A stretch of DNA of 64,000 nucleotides from Diadema setosum (GCA_033980235.1 CM067076.1:35724709-35788708), one strand, 5' to 3'; shown: positions 44,613 to 56,536, counted from the first letter of the stretch. Numbers and translations are program-made. Notes: generated from the letters alone by a model not told the origin.

Positions 44613-46144
44613 TACTCCTGTTCACAGCTCATCAGCATTCTATCTAGCAAGAGCTAGGTACTGCACGATCCATCCATTACTTCACCGAGTCCATCAAAGT
44701 TTTATCACTATCGATGAAAATCGCAGTGCTCTGTATCGTTTATTTTATCACACCAGATAGGCCGGCCTAGTCAAGACTTCGACTTAGCCGATGCCCGCGC
44801 ATTGATATATTGCGTGGTATCTAGCATTAGCGATCCACGTACGCCGAATGTTTTGCGAGTTTTTTTTTTTATTATTATTTTTGCCAATTTCGCGAACATG
44901 GTGCTTTTCGCGAATTTAAAAACACGAGAAAATATTAACTCTCTTTCCGTATATATTTCCTTCTTCCGTGGTGTACTCCACAACCACGAATTTAAGCACT
45001 CGCGAAATTATTGGCAAGTCCCGATTCGCGAAAAAAATAGACTCGCTAAATACATGTACAGTATGTATATGGCGTACACAGCTGTAGTACTACTGAGGAA
45101 CTGCCGATATAATACATTGTACGTATCAAAGAGGTACGAAGCTCAGGCTTCTCCGCTCTTTGATACACGGAGGCTACTGCACTGCGACATACGCGGCCGG
45201 TGATGGGCGCATGCATGTGACTGATCGACTACGAAGCACCATCGTACAGGCACTACGGTGTAGGCCTGACAGCTTCTGTATTCGTGGCCTAAATAACACG
45301 TAACAGACTCTATTTAAACGAGGAAATGTGTGATTTCACAGGAGACTTGAAGTAGAAAACAATTTTATTTCATTTTTTGTGACATTCTGATAAAAAATGT
45401 CTTGAGATTTCGGGGTATGAGCCTTGACATCACGCTCTCATCGAGAGCATACATAGGTAAGCTTAGGCTGTTGTGTGATACTTCTGGGTTTGCCTTTCAT
45501 CCCATGACGTCATGGACACGCCCCCAAAATAACCACGGATCTTCCGATTGAGCATAATTCAGGGATACAATTTTTCTAAGCAGCCGTTCTCCAAAACGCA
45601 ATTTTCTAAATGGATGAATTAAAGGCCGCTGTATTTAACATGCTCTATGCTTGAAATGGGGGAATAATCCAACAAAATATGTGTTTCCTGTAGTATTCTG
45701 CTTTAACAAATGATTAAATTTTGGTGGGTCGAATTTTGGTAGTGATCCAAGAATTCTTGGGGAATTTATGAAGGATTTTTGATATTTTGACAGGTAGGGT
45801 CAATGAACTTGGGAGTTCAAGTTGCACATTTTTGAGGTTTTCAAAGGCGCCCTAGTAAAGTGTGTGGTCCACTTTCTGCAAGTGCGAGGCGCGCCGTGCA
45901 GCTGAGGGTTTATGACGTAACAAAGGCTTCTATATTGGGAGATCGGGCGATTTTTCAGTATGTATATACCTACAAGTGTAAGGCCTATGGGTGGAGATCG
46001 CTTATCTCTATGGAAGAGCCCAAAGAGCTTTCCTCCAGGGGTGGATAGGAGAAAAATCTCCTCGGTGGAAAGTAGCTGCTTGGCGGAGGTCTGCGAGCTG
46101 GGCTCTCAGAAATATCGGAGACAGAGTGCTTTTCTACATGTAGT

Positions 46145-46340
46145 TTTTGGATGTTTCAGTCATTCCAAACCCAATTTTCATCAAATAAACTTTGAATTCC
46201 TCTTAAATGGTATGCTCTATAGGTCTACTATTTCGTAAGTGTTTTCTTGGTATCTCGCAAAAAGTTAAAAGCCCAATTCTCATCTCCACCGCCACATATG
46301 TAGTCATAGATCTACCCAATACTGTACCATCCCTTTATAA
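46145..46340. mobile_element. Fragment of the 1822-type MITE
   Basis: TTTTGGATGTTTCAGTCATT ... CCAATTTTCATCAAATAAAC ... TGGTATGCTCTATAGG, ending AATACTGTACCATCCCTTTA. The end is the inverse of the left end of the 1822-2210 element. Confidence 0.6.
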
Positions 46341-46539
46341 GCAGCAGAATAGAACGCTAGAACCAAGGACAGGGCCGATCTTGGGCTTCGCGCTTCCAAG
46401 CTAAAAAGCTATGAAAAAAGGCAAACCTTGACCTAGCAGTAGTACAACTATGTACCTTCTTCGTCTAATACTGTGTAGTTCTTTGCTTGAAACGGTAGAA
46501 AGTAGGTGTAGTGATGACTTTTAGCTGACTGCTTTCGGG

Positions 46540-46803
46540 GTGATGTCCATGCGATGTTCTTCCACAGCACATTTCACCATCAACTTGAAGGTGTGCGGAG
46601 GGTGTGGTGAAGTAATGAGCTCATCTATAGGAGGGAGTTCATACAAAGCAAGCTTATTTTTAGGTCCTTCATGGTATGACTTGTTGGTATGTCGCAGATG
46701 GGATTCATGAGCAGTCTCCTTTCGATTCTGTCGTGAGGGAGCAGGAGGACTTTTCCAAGGAGTCGGTGAAACTGCTTGTCAGCTTCGTCAGTGACTAGTG
46801 GGA
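46540..46803 (-). pseudogene. Fragment of the same non-LTR reverse transcriptase
   Basis: On the minus strand this reads as a diverged copy of the C-terminal part of the 35768-38152 ORF (about residues 545-635): it has [13 protein letters not shown], [22 protein letters not shown], DELITSP-like and EEHRMDIT-like text. Nucleotide agreement with 37396-37662 is obvious, with small deletions that break the frame. It is a dead remnant in the opposite orientation, about 0.7 kb upstream of the CFAP298 5' UTR exon. Confidence 0.8.
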
Positions 46804-47476
46804 ACTACCTACACCCTACACCAACACTACATCCAATAGTGTACTGGCAAACATTGAGTGGGCAATCACTTCCCCTTCGGCCTTCTTTTTCTGTGAGTGT
46901 GACAGATCAGATGGTAGTGACCGACTACAATTCTTTATCTACTATTAGCCTGCCACTAAGACCAGACAGAAGACTGTCAAATTAGCTGTAGGCCTACCAT
47001 TTTAATAGTGTGCATGTAGTATTGTAAAAATGTTACTTGTTACTTGTTGCAGTAATCCTAATTGCAGCTCCAAGGAAGCTATGCTGGGATGCAAATCGTG
47101 TCATGTGCCGATGCATGGAGGTGCCAAAGACAGAGTGACAAGGTTATGCATGTCTCTCCTATGTACAATGAAAACGAGAGTGTCTGTGCAACTGCAAGTA
47201 AAAACATTGGTCCCTTTCTACAGCATACGGAACCCAGGAGGAGGTTGCATCTAATTGATGCAGGGCAGTGCAACCTCTCTGATTGAAATGAATATCTTGA
47301 GATTCAAAGTGATATGGGAAGGGGGTTCAAGGCTCAATGGTTATCCCCAATTCCACCCCCCCCCCCCGATTCCATGGCCCCTGTAATGTATGATCTTATG
47401 TATTCGTTTTTTGTGTGTGTATTACTATTCATGGTGCTCACTCTCAGTTTCCTCCCAAATCTCTTTGTTTCCACAG

Positions 47477-47528
47477 AAAATCAAGAATCCAGAGAGAGTG
47501 ACACTAGTCCCATAGGAATAGCACCAAG
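47477..47528 (+). other. CFAP298: CFAP298 5' UTR part of the first coding exon
   Basis: CTCTTTGTTTCCACAG immediately before 47477 is a good acceptor, so at least one non-coding exon lies further upstream (not identified). An in-frame TAG at 47505-47507 shows that 47529 is the first usable ATG. Confidence 0.6.
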
Positions 47529-50500
47529 ATGGTGAAGCTACACATCAAAAAAGGAGAAGAAAGTCAGTTTATGTATGAGACAACGGTTCAGATGCCTGTT
47601 GAAGATGTCATGAAAGAACTCCTAGAAATTTACAATGGCAGACTCAAGGTTGAGAGAATTTGCTCAGGTAAATGGCTATTTTATCAATCTTGAAGTCAAC
47701 AAATTGATGTAGGAATGTATTTATTTACATTGAAAGTGGGGTAATACTCCTAGTGTTTGAGATGTCAAATGATGAATGAAACAAAATACTTCTAAGTAAT
47801 TGTATACTGGGGTGTGCTTTGAAGGGCCATTGAATACTGCAGCAGGTGATCTTATGCAGATCCATTCTGTGATCTTATTTTTTTTTTGGTGGTATCTATT
47901 AAACTAGAAACCAAACTCTATCATAATGGTAATAGCTTATTGATTTAATCTTGTCAAACCATACCTTCTAGTATGTAGGAAAACACCTTTATGGCCAGCA
48001 TACTCGAGTTATTTCATGTTCATGCTAGATAGTGATTACATTCCAAATATCCTCTATTTTTATAATTTCAAAGGTTTTACAGCAATATGGTACAGTACTT
48101 CAAATAGTAACATTATCATTTGTCACACTAACATAATCTTTGCTTGTCTCAACTTTTCAGAAATTGGTGAACTTGCTGAACATGGAACATCCCTTCCTCC
48201 AAACATGCAGGGATTGACTGATGACCAGATCCAAGACCTTAAGTTGGTAGATGAATGGGGGCAAAAGTGTGAGCCAAGTGGTGGTGCTATTGACTGCAAA
48301 GATCCTATTGGGAGACGGAATGGCAAAGGTAATCAAGCTGTGATCTACTTACTTTTCTGTTGCATAATTACCTCCGCCAAGAAGGAGGTAATGTGTTCAT
48401 CAGCGTTGGTTGGTTTTTCTGTTTGCAAAATAACTCCAGATGTTGTTTACTGATTTGAATGAAACTTGCAGGAAAAAGTTGATTAATGACGCAAGGAATA
48501 GATAATAAAATTTTGTTAGTGATGCTGGAATTTTCATCGATTAAGGATATTTGATCATTTGGCAGATCATAGGGTCAATGAACTTGGGAGTTCAAGCTGT
48601 GCCTATTTGATGTTTGTATACATGCTCTATATCGCATGCTCTGCTGGGGCAAGGCATCGCGTAGCTGGAAGCTGATGACATAAACAAAAGACTTCTATAC
48701 ATAAATTGCCTTTGTCTACAGTCAAAAGGAATTTTGTTTGGGAGTATTGAAGGTTCTCAGAGAATTGCAGAAGGAACAGGCCTAAAGGAATGGTATATAC
48801 TGTAGTATTGGTGGAGATGAGAATTGAGCTTTTAACTTTTTGTTAGATACTATTGAAACCACTTTATGGAATGTCACAGAGCATACCATTATGGTATGCT
48901 CTGTAAGATTAAAGAGGAATTCAAAGTTTTATGATGAAAGTCGGTTTTAAAATGATACTAAGTAATTTATATTCTAGTTTATGCAAGAAATCATAGCTTT
49001 GGTTATTTCTCACTGACTATAAAGCTTTAGGGATAGCAAGCTTTTGGTACAAATGTATTTTATAACTTCCTTATCAATTCCTCGAAAAAAAAAATAATGA
49101 TTTTATAATTTTTGAATAACAACAGCAGTACCCGCTGCATGCTATAAGGATTAGAACTAACACTTGCTGTCGGGCGAAAGCTCGGTGGTCTAGTGGAGAT
49201 GACGCCTGTCCGGTGATCAGGATGTCGTGGGTTCGAATCCTGCCCGAGTATGTACGCCCATGATTTTTTATCATGGCTACTACTAAAACACTGATCAATT
49301 CAATGCTTATTTACGTCGATGTAGGGCAATTTGTCAATCAGTTGCAAAAAAAAATAATGAGTTGTGATTTTTATTTCTTATGTAGTTTATTGATTTCCGA
49401 TTTTCTTATGTATTTCCTTGTTTGTTCAACTTTTTTGGCTGTGTATAATGTGTCTATGTGTGAGAGGATGTGTGTTGTATTTGTTGTACACTATTTGGCA
49501 AAGTTAGATACTTTCTAAAAAGTATCTACTTAATAAAAGAAAAGTTTCTGATTTTGTCCATAGGTTTGTACACATGAAGTTTCAGTGGTATGTGTTCAGT
49601 TTTAACAATTTGACACCCTTACTGTAGGTCCGATTCCATGAATTTTGTGTCAAAACATGCAGGAAGGATCACAGAAAAAAAAGTTGTGGTATTTTTTCGA
49701 AATGTTAAGACATTAGGAAGCACTGACAAAAATTTGACAGGGGAGAGTTATAATGCCCCCCCCCCCCCCCCCCCCCGTAGCGTTAAAAGACCTTCACATG
49801 CATTTTACAGAATTATATTGACTAACTTCAGTCTTGTTTATGTATGATTTGGGGGATTACGTCTCACCAGTGCAGCTATTTTCCTTGTGGATTTCTTCTT
49901 TCTTTTTTTTTTTACACACATTGAACTTGTTATTACGTCTTGTTTAATTTTTGGATACTGCATGAAGATGACGCTATTATATGTAGTCCACCATATTTCC
50001 TTTGATTCATGTTATTTCAGCCCCAAATGAGAAGATGAAGGAAGTTCTTACCAAGACAGTAAGCGAAGCAAAGAAGATTATATCCAAAGTAAGTATAATG
50101 TATAATATGATACAATTTGTATTCCTTTGTGTGATTACATGAGCAACACTTGTCTCACAAAATGAGCATACCATGCTTCATCTTCTGTATTAATTTGTAC
50201 ACCAAAAATTATTCTGCAGTCCCCAAAGATATTTACTGTGGTTGTACGTAAGTCATGGGCACACACACAGACACACACTGTTTCTCTTTCTCTCTGTGTT
50301 TTGTATGAATTTGCCAGTGAAATTTGAATCCTTTGGCCATCTTTAACTAGAAATCTGGTTCGTGCTACATTTGTACGAGTAGTTGATTTCTTCACTCTGG
50401 CAGTTATTGTGTATTGAAAGTGTATGAAGAGGTACACTGTATTATCAAGTAAATATATTCTATTTGTCAATTTCAATTGAATGTTTATCCAGCTGAAGTG

Positions 50501-53500
50501 ATTTTTATGCCTCCACCACGAAGTGTCACCAGAGGCATCATGTTTTTTCGGGTAGTCCATCCGTCCGTACGTACATCCGTCCATCTGTAAACAATTTTGT
50601 GGACAGTGTAACTTGAGAACCGTAAGAAATGTCCAAATGTACGTTGGCCAATGTGTTATGAGGGAACAAAGTTGTGCCTTTCAACTTGTGGTTACGCATG
50701 CTCATGTTCAAAGGTCAAAAGTCAAAGGTCAAGGTCAAATTCTTAAAATCTTACAGTTTCACCCATATCTATGCCATGCCCCAAGGTTTTTTCTTGAAAC
50801 TTAGTGTACACATGCATTGCCAGATAAAGACTATCTAGAGAAAGTTGTGGACCACAGCATAATTAGTGATGTGCCATTTATCTTTCTTCCCAATATAGGC
50901 TGTTATATGTATTTAGTATTGTACATAGCTCCAGTTATCATACTCTCAATCCTGTATTCACTGTATCATTTCTTCTTTGCTTTCATCAAGGAGCTTCATC
51001 TTTGAAGCTTCTTGGTTTAACTAAGTTTGCTGTAAGTCAATCTAAATGATACATACCAAGGCAGACTTTTGATCATTTGATGAAATCTGTTATATCTACA
51101 GAACCAGGTGTCTGCTAATGTCTGTGTCACAGCACCAATGGTAAAAGATGCCTTGGATCAGCTTAGGGGTGCTGTCACTATTGTCTATCCTATGGGACTA
51201 CCTCCACATGACCCTATCAGGATGGAATTTGAGGGTCAAGAAGAACTGGAAGGTACACAGGTAAGATTTCTTTATTAACCCGTTCCATACTCAATTCTGA
51301 AATGCCCATAGACTTAATATGCAGGTCACTAGGTTCCCGTACAGACCGGGTTAATACTCAACTTACAATGTGAAGCCTAAGTAGGATTTGGCCATACCAC
51401 AGTCTACACTTTGTTTTCATTGATTCTATGCCCAGAGATGTGAGTGTGTGTCCTTGTGAATTCCATAGGATTATTGTATTAAAGTGTTTTGATTTCCTTT
51501 GAAATAATGGTATTTTTACTATTCCATTCTTAACTTTAAGCACTTTTATCTTTGGTTCACTGCAACTTTGCCCTGTGGCTATAGATTACTCCAAATTTAG
51601 TTACTAAACATTCACTGACATGGCATATAGAAAAAAAGTATGTTTTGTGATATGGAATATTCGGTAGTTTTGCTGAGCCAAGGAATTTGTACCACTTGGG
51701 ACTTGATATCCAACTCCTGGTGTTTGAAGTCTAAGTGGAGTCAGAATCTCACATTTAAAAAGCATTTCTGCATTCTTACAAGACCTATTCGTTACTGTAA
51801 TTGGTTAGAAGCATTCTCTAACTTCTGTAGTGAGAATAGATAGATGAATAGAATTACAGGCTGTCGGGCTGCCAAGGATGGTGGGCAGAAGAACCTGAGG
51901 CAGGGTCACTGTAGAAACATGACTCTCATGTTGTACAAGACACACACAAATAAGAAAGAATCTTTACTATGTTCAGTGGTATAAACATAATATCTATTAC
52001 TGCAGCAAAAAGAAAGATGCCAGCCTGATAAACTGTCATCACTCATTTTAATTATGAAAACTGTGTTTACTTTGTATTGTGTTTAAGTGTGCATTACAGT
52101 AGTCTGCATCCTGAGTTTGTAGTGTTTAATACTGATATGATATGCATTGTACAATGAAAGCTCTAAATTTCAATCTTTGTTCCATGTGTCTAGGCATCAC
52201 TCTCTGTTCTAGAGGAGTCCAATGCCTCACTGTGGTTTTCTGGCAAAGAGATGCACCGAGGCAAGAAGCTCTGTGACTACCTGGGAAAGAATGAAAAGAC
52301 TAAGATCATTGCCAAGCTGCAGAAGGTAATTACAAGAGATAGTGTAGATATTGATGACTTGGTGTATATGCAACCAGTAGCACTGGGATTGAATAGAGAC
52401 AATTTTTGTCCCCGCCGAACGAGTTCGAGCAGGGGACTATGAAACGGGCTCCGTACGTGTGTGTGTCCGTGTGCCCGTCTGTCCATCTGACTGTCCGTCT
52501 GTCTGTGCGTCCGTGTGTGATCAAAATGTTCAAAATGCTACTCCTTCGCCATTTCTAACCCAATTTTGATTCTGTTTGCTTTATATGATAGCACTACATG
52601 GGAGCTTTGAAACTTCTATACAGAATTTCAGTTGTGACCTTTGACCTATATTGTACATTTTGCTTCAAAATGCTACTCCTTCGCCATTTCTAACCCGATT
52701 TTGATTCCGTTTGCTTTATATGATGGCACTAGGTGAGGGCTTCAAAACTTCTACACAGAATTTTGACCTTTGACTTCTTTGACGTTTGACCTTGATTTTT
52801 GACCTATATTGTACATTTTGCTACAAAATGCTACTCCTTCACCATTTCTAACCCGATTTCAATTCCGTTTGCCTTAAGTGATGGCACTAGGTGAGGGCTT
52901 CAAAACTTCTACACAGAATTTTGACCTTTGACTTCTTTGACCTCTGACCTTGATTTTTGACCTGTATTGTACATTTTGCTACCAAATGATACTCCTTCGC
53001 CATTTCTAACCCGATTTCCATTCCGTATGCTCTATGTGATGGCACTAGATGAGGGCTTCAAAACTTCTACGCAGAATTTTGACCTTTGACTTCTTTGACC
53101 TTTGACCTTGATTTTTGACCTATATTGTACATTGGCTACAAAATGCTACTCCTTCGCCATTTCTAACCCGATTTCGATTCCATTTGCTTTATGTGATGTC
53201 ACTAGGTGAGGGCTTCAAAACTTCTACATAGAATTTTGACCTTTGACTTCTTTGACCTTTGACCTTGATCTTTTTGCCTACATTGTAGATTTTGCTACTA
53301 AATGCTACTTCCGGCGGGGACATATATTACGCACCGCGTAATTTCTACTTTTCCTTGTTTAAACTTCAATCACCATCTGGTTTTCAGAGTAGAAATGAAT
53401 GTCTCGTTTAATTACAAAGCTACAGTGTAGTTGCTAAGACTGGCAGAGAGAAAAGAAAAAAAAATGTTAACAGTAAGCTTGATTGTCATATAGGCTTGAA

Positions 53501-56500
53501 GATTCTAACATGATCATCATTGGTGTACTACTGGAGATAGATTATATGTGACCTTGCATCACAAAACCAACAAAAAGTCGCCAGACATGGATTTTTAGTT
53601 CAGGGCAGATTCTGAAAGAGCAGACTCTAATCTTTAAAATGATGTATAACTCAATTCAAATGGACTCCCCTAACCTACCTAAATACTGGAAAGAAAGCAC
53701 ACACTCTGGAAAAGTTTAAACTGAGAAAAGAGGCTCTGAAGTACAGGGTCTATTCAAGCGCCTTTTTTCACCAAGCCGCGCTTGCTGTGCAATTAAAGGG
53801 ACAAAACACAGGATGTCAACCACTGGAGCAACAACAATGAAGGGATTATCAGATTAAGCTGAAATTGAGCGTGTTCTATTAACATATTCTGTCCATGATT
53901 AATGCCAACTTACAGAGCAGTAGCATTATCCTTTCAAAAGTTATTAGACTTGAAAGTGAAGAGTGTGCAAAGGATTTCAAGAAATGAAAAGGGGCCTCTA
54001 ATACATACCTGATTGGTTGTAAAATTAGTTGTAGAAAAACTGCTGAAAACACACTTTCCCATTCGTGTTATGATCCCAAACTAATGAATAGTGTAGAAGA
54101 AAGATAACTCTTTCAGAAAATATGAAAAACTCAAGATTGACAAAGTTGACCCATTTCACCTGTTTTGAGTCCTCACGTAAAATCAAGGGGTGCGACTTTT
54201 TGTTTGTTTTGTGGTGCACGGTCACATATTACTGGTAATTTACAAATGACAAAGTCATCATGCAAGTGAAGACCATTTTATTACATTTTCGCTGATATCA
54301 CTATGAAAAGCTGATTATGCCATGCACTTGAAGCTACATACTTAGCTGTATGTTTGGTGTGTAGCTCTTTCTAAGGTGTGTGGTAGCTCTGTGTTAGGTG
54401 TGTGGTGACTCTGTGTTAGGTGTGTGGTAGCTCTGTGCTAGGTGTGTGGTAGCTCTGTGTATAGGTATGTGGTGGCTCTGTGTTAGGTGTGTGGTAGCTC
54501 TGTGTTAGGTGTGTGGTTGCTCTGTGTTAGGTGTGTGGTGACTGTGTTAGGTGTGTGGTGACTCTGTGTTGGGTGTGTGGTCACTCTGTGTTAGGTGTGT
54601 GGTGGCTCTGTGTTGGATGAGTGGCTCTCGTCTGTGAGGTATGTGGCTCTATTTTAGGTGTGTGGGCAAGTTTTGCGATTTTGAATTATTACCTTCTCGT
54701 TAGGGATGAATTTATTGGTTTGGTTGTTTTGTTGTTATTCACAGTTGGTCAGATTGATCTAATATCAGTTGTAGTTATCTCGGTCCATGTTTCTTGTGAA
54801 TAAATGTCATGATGTGGGATAAGTATACAACCTGATGATACAGAGGTTAGTATTGCATCACATTTTCATTGTTCATTTAATGTGACAGAAAGGCCAGGGG
54901 GCCCCAGGGAGGGAACCAGTTTTCAATGAGGATGAAAGGAAACAGATGATGCTCCATGCTTACCGTAAACAGGAAGAATGGAAGGTAAGGAGGTCGTACC
55001 TCTTTCTTGCTTGAGTTTTACTTTCCCACCTTAGACCCACATACTGGCCAACCAGGGCCCCATTTCATAAAAAGTTGATATGATAGCAACTCCTGCTGGA
55101 ATGGCAATTGTCATGGTAACAACAAGAATCCAGCCTCCTGATTGGCTGTTGCTATTAAAAGTTGTCATTCCAGCAAGAGTTGCTATAATAACATCTTTTA
55201 TGAAATGGGGCCCAGGATAAATAGTATCACATTGCATAGTGTACACACTGCTTGAAGATTATAACACAGTTGTGTGCTTTCATTTATCAATAAACATGCA
55301 AAGTCCTAATGCCACAAACTTGTGTAAAGTTACTTGTATGTGTGCTTCTAACTGATAATCTTTCATGCAGAGAAGCGTTTGTGACCTTGCACCTCAAAAC
55401 CCATAAAAAGTCTCCCTGGTTGATTTGTGGGTGAAATCGAAAATACAAATTTTGCATCAACAAGGCACATGTTTAATGTCTTCTGGAAAATATATCATTT
55501 AGCTGTCTGAATCTGAAGTTTTGTGGCATAAGATTGAGTGTAAAGAATATTTTCAACCATCTTAAGAACACTTGAGTCTTAACTCCCCTTTTCTAATTCA
55601 CATACAGCTGGGAATGATAAAGGCCACCCCATCACTAGCATCAGGTTCATACCTAACAATAAAGTCCTTTTTGGCAGGGTAGCATACATTATGTATGTGG
55701 AGGTTAGATTTTTGCCACTTATTTCAGTGTACAGTGTTTTAGCTTTGATTGGCTTTTGATCTTAGGTATTAAAGGTCATGATTGGTATCTAAGTCATGTG
55801 TGGATTGTAATCCTTTGTCCCCAGAATGCTACAGCAAAACTTTTTTTTTTTTTGGATTGCTACTCACAAAGGAAACTAGAGATTGAAAGAAAAAAAAAAG
55901 AGAGAAAGGAATAGGTATAAAGACAAATAGAATTGAACAAAAATGAAAGTGATGATGATTCTGAAATCTGCCATGACTTGTGTAATATTTGTAAATTTGT
56001 TTATCATTGTGACCTGTCGGCCCAATCATAACATCTACTTCTGTGACCGTACTATTATGCAATTTGCATACACCCTTTGTTTTGTTTGTAAAAAAGGATA
56101 AGACTTTAAAATTTATCTCCTAGCATGACTACATGTCCCCTATAGTAGATGCAGTTTAAGAGTGCCTTACATAGACATATCGTAATTCCAGAAAAGATAT
56201 TAAGTAAGTATTGTTTATTTGTGAAAAGGAATAAAGAATAAGGGCAGTTATATTCATCAAGAGTTATTTTGACAGTTTCTGTAAGCACAATATCATTTGT
56301 TATTATTTTTGTTAGTGTTTAGGTTATAAAAGTGTTGACTGAAGTTTACCAAGAGATTGTGATTTATCTTGATTCACTGCATCTAAACGTTCAAATATCA
56401 TCTGTCAATTATTTGCACTGACTAGAAAATGGAAGAAGACAGTGAGGATGTGTACCTGAACTCTGCCTGGGCAGACTCTGGCCAGCTTAAGAAGCAGCTA

Positions 56501-56536
56501 CAAGGCATGAACAACGTCAAGTGGGGACCACGGTGA
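47529..56536 (+). CDS. CFAP298: CFAP298 (C21orf59/Kurly), complete gene, 7 coding exons
   Basis: CFAP298 is a cytoplasmic protein needed for outer and inner dynein arm assembly and ciliary motility. Exons: 47529-47667, 48161-48328, 50021-50088, 51102-51260, 52194-52325, 54889-54984, 56426-56536. They join in frame with GT-AG junctions to 290 residues, the length of the human protein. It starts MVKLHIKKGEESQF and shows EDVMKELLEIYNGRLKVERI, AEHGTSLPPNMQGLTDDQIQ, LKLVDEWGQKCEPSGGAIDC, GRRNGKAPNEKMKEVL, LDQLRGAVTIVYPMGLPPHD, CDYLGKNEKTKIIAKLQK, and ends SAWADSGQLKKQLQ...NVKWGPR. These are close to vertebrate CFAP298 along the whole length. No broken exon is seen. Introns carry a tRNA-like sequence, several Helentron-like elements and a 22-bp minisatellite. 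Confidence 0.97.
48790..48970. mobile_element. Fragment of the 1822-type MITE in CFAP298 intron 2
   Basis: GGAATGGTATATACTGTAGT-ATTGGTGGAGATGAGAATTG matches the left end of the 1822 element. It continues CAGAGCATACCAT, GAGGAATTCAAAG and ATGATGAAA with the same order. A short inverted CAGAGCATACCAT/ATGGTATGCTCTG pair sits at about 48879-48906. Confidence 0.6.
49180..49250 (+). ncRNA. tRNA-like (Pol III A/B box) sequence, probably SINE-derived
   Basis: It has an A box, TGGTCTAGTGG (49186-49196), and a perfect B box, GGTTCGAATCC (49230-49240), 33 bp apart. Acceptor-like arms CTCGG/CCGAG pair at 49181-49185 and 49244-49248, and the T arm forms with two wobble pairs. The anticodon region (CCTGTCCGGTGATCAGG) does not give a normal 7-base loop with U33. 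A functional tRNA gene is therefore doubtful, and a tRNA-derived SINE or pseudogene is more likely. It lies in CFAP298 intron 2. Confidence 0.55.
49270..49790. mobile_element. Degenerate TTAA-family MITE remnant
   Basis: Shares TTTCTTATGTA, TCTTATGTATTTCCTTGTTT, CATGAATTTTGTGTCAAAA-CATGC and a subterminal C-run (49757-49776) with the elements at 14132-25592, in the orientation of 24816. Its TTAA ends are not preserved. Confidence 0.45.
50506..50860 (+). mobile_element. Truncated Helentron-like element, family B
   Basis: Starts TATGCCTCCACCACGAAGTG with the fold-back partner AGAGGCATCATG. A CCGTCCGTACGTACATCCGT-type run and one unit with TCAAAGGTCAAAAGTCAAAG and CACCCATATCTATGCCATGC follow. 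The 3' hairpin/CTAG end is missing. It lies in CFAP298 intron 3. Confidence 0.6.
51275..51354. mobile_element. Miniature TTAA element next to a CFAP298 splice donor
   Basis: TTAACCCGTTCCATACTC at the left and GACCGGGTTAA at the right, 80 bp, beginning 14 bp after the end of CFAP298 exon 4 (51260). Confidence 0.5.
52407..53348 (+). mobile_element. Helentron-like element, family C (copy 1)
   Basis: Starts TGTCCCCGCCGAACGAGTTC-GAGCAGGGGAC, then a GTCCGTGTGCCCGTCTGTCC-type run. About five tandem units near 158 bp (CTACTCCTTCGCCATTTCTA, GATGGCACTAGGTGAGGGCT, TTTTGACCTTTGACTTCTTT, TATATTGTACATTTTGCTAC) follow. It ends CTTCCGGCGGGGACATATAT-TACGCACCGCGTAATTTCTAC. It lies in CFAP298 intron 5, 81 bp after exon 5. 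Confidence 0.7.
53544..54229. mobile_element. 686-bp MITE, same TIR family as 8820
   Basis: ATATGTGACCTTGCATCACA-AAACC at the left and, inverted, ATATGTGACCGTGCACCACA-AAACA at the right; the TIR runs on through AACAAAAAGTCGC, about 38 bp with few mismatches. It lies in CFAP298 intron 5. Confidence 0.8.
54350..54665. repeat. 22-bp minisatellite
   Basis: About 14 tandem copies of TGTGTGGTAGCTCTGTGTTAGG with small changes (GGTGACTCTG, GGTTGCTCTG, GGTCACTCTG variants). It lies in CFAP298 intron 5, about 220 bp before exon 6. Confidence 0.9.
55054..55214. mobile_element. 161-bp fold-back MITE
   Basis: GGGCCCCATTTCATAAAA at the left and its inverse TTTTATGAAATGGGGCCC at the right. Inner arms (GTTGATATGATAGCAACTCC / AGAGTTGCTATAATAACATC, and GCTGGAATG / CATTCCAGC) pair too, so nearly the whole element folds back. 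CFAP298 intron 6. Confidence 0.8.

Larger units (their letters stand above)
43684..45706 (+). mobile_element. 2-kb TTAA-flanked (piggyBac-type) element
   Basis: TTAAAGGGGAATACTAAAG at the left and, inverted, TTAAAGCAGAATACTACAG at the right, TTAA at both edges. Further in, GATGACTTCATGGGATGAAAGG (43857 on) is matched inverted by CTTTCATCCCATGACGTCAT (45496 on), giving subterminal inverted repeats. It interrupts the family D element. It contains an acidic ORF near its left end (43959-44354), and the rest has no transposase core that I can see, so it is probably a deletion derivative. Confidence 0.6.
43469..46138 (+). mobile_element. Helentron-like element, family D, interrupted
   Basis: The left part (43469-43683) has GTTACCTCTGGCTGG with a fold-back GGAGGAGGTTATG, a (TTTG)n run (43516-43557) and GCAAAATAACTCAAAAAGTA. 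The right part (45707-46138) continues with GATTAAATTTTGGTGG and AGGGTCAATGAACTTGGGAG, and ends CTTGGCGGAGGTCTGCG ... AGTGCTTTTCTA. The 2-kb TTAA element between has split it. A second, less complete copy starts at about 48370 (TTACCTCCGCCAAGAAGGAG) and runs to about 48660 with the same internal blocks. Confidence 0.6.

Noticed and set aside
49180..49250. Functional tRNA gene
   Set aside because: The anticodon loop lacks the normal 7-base form with U33 and the acceptor stem has a mismatch; kept as tRNA-like.
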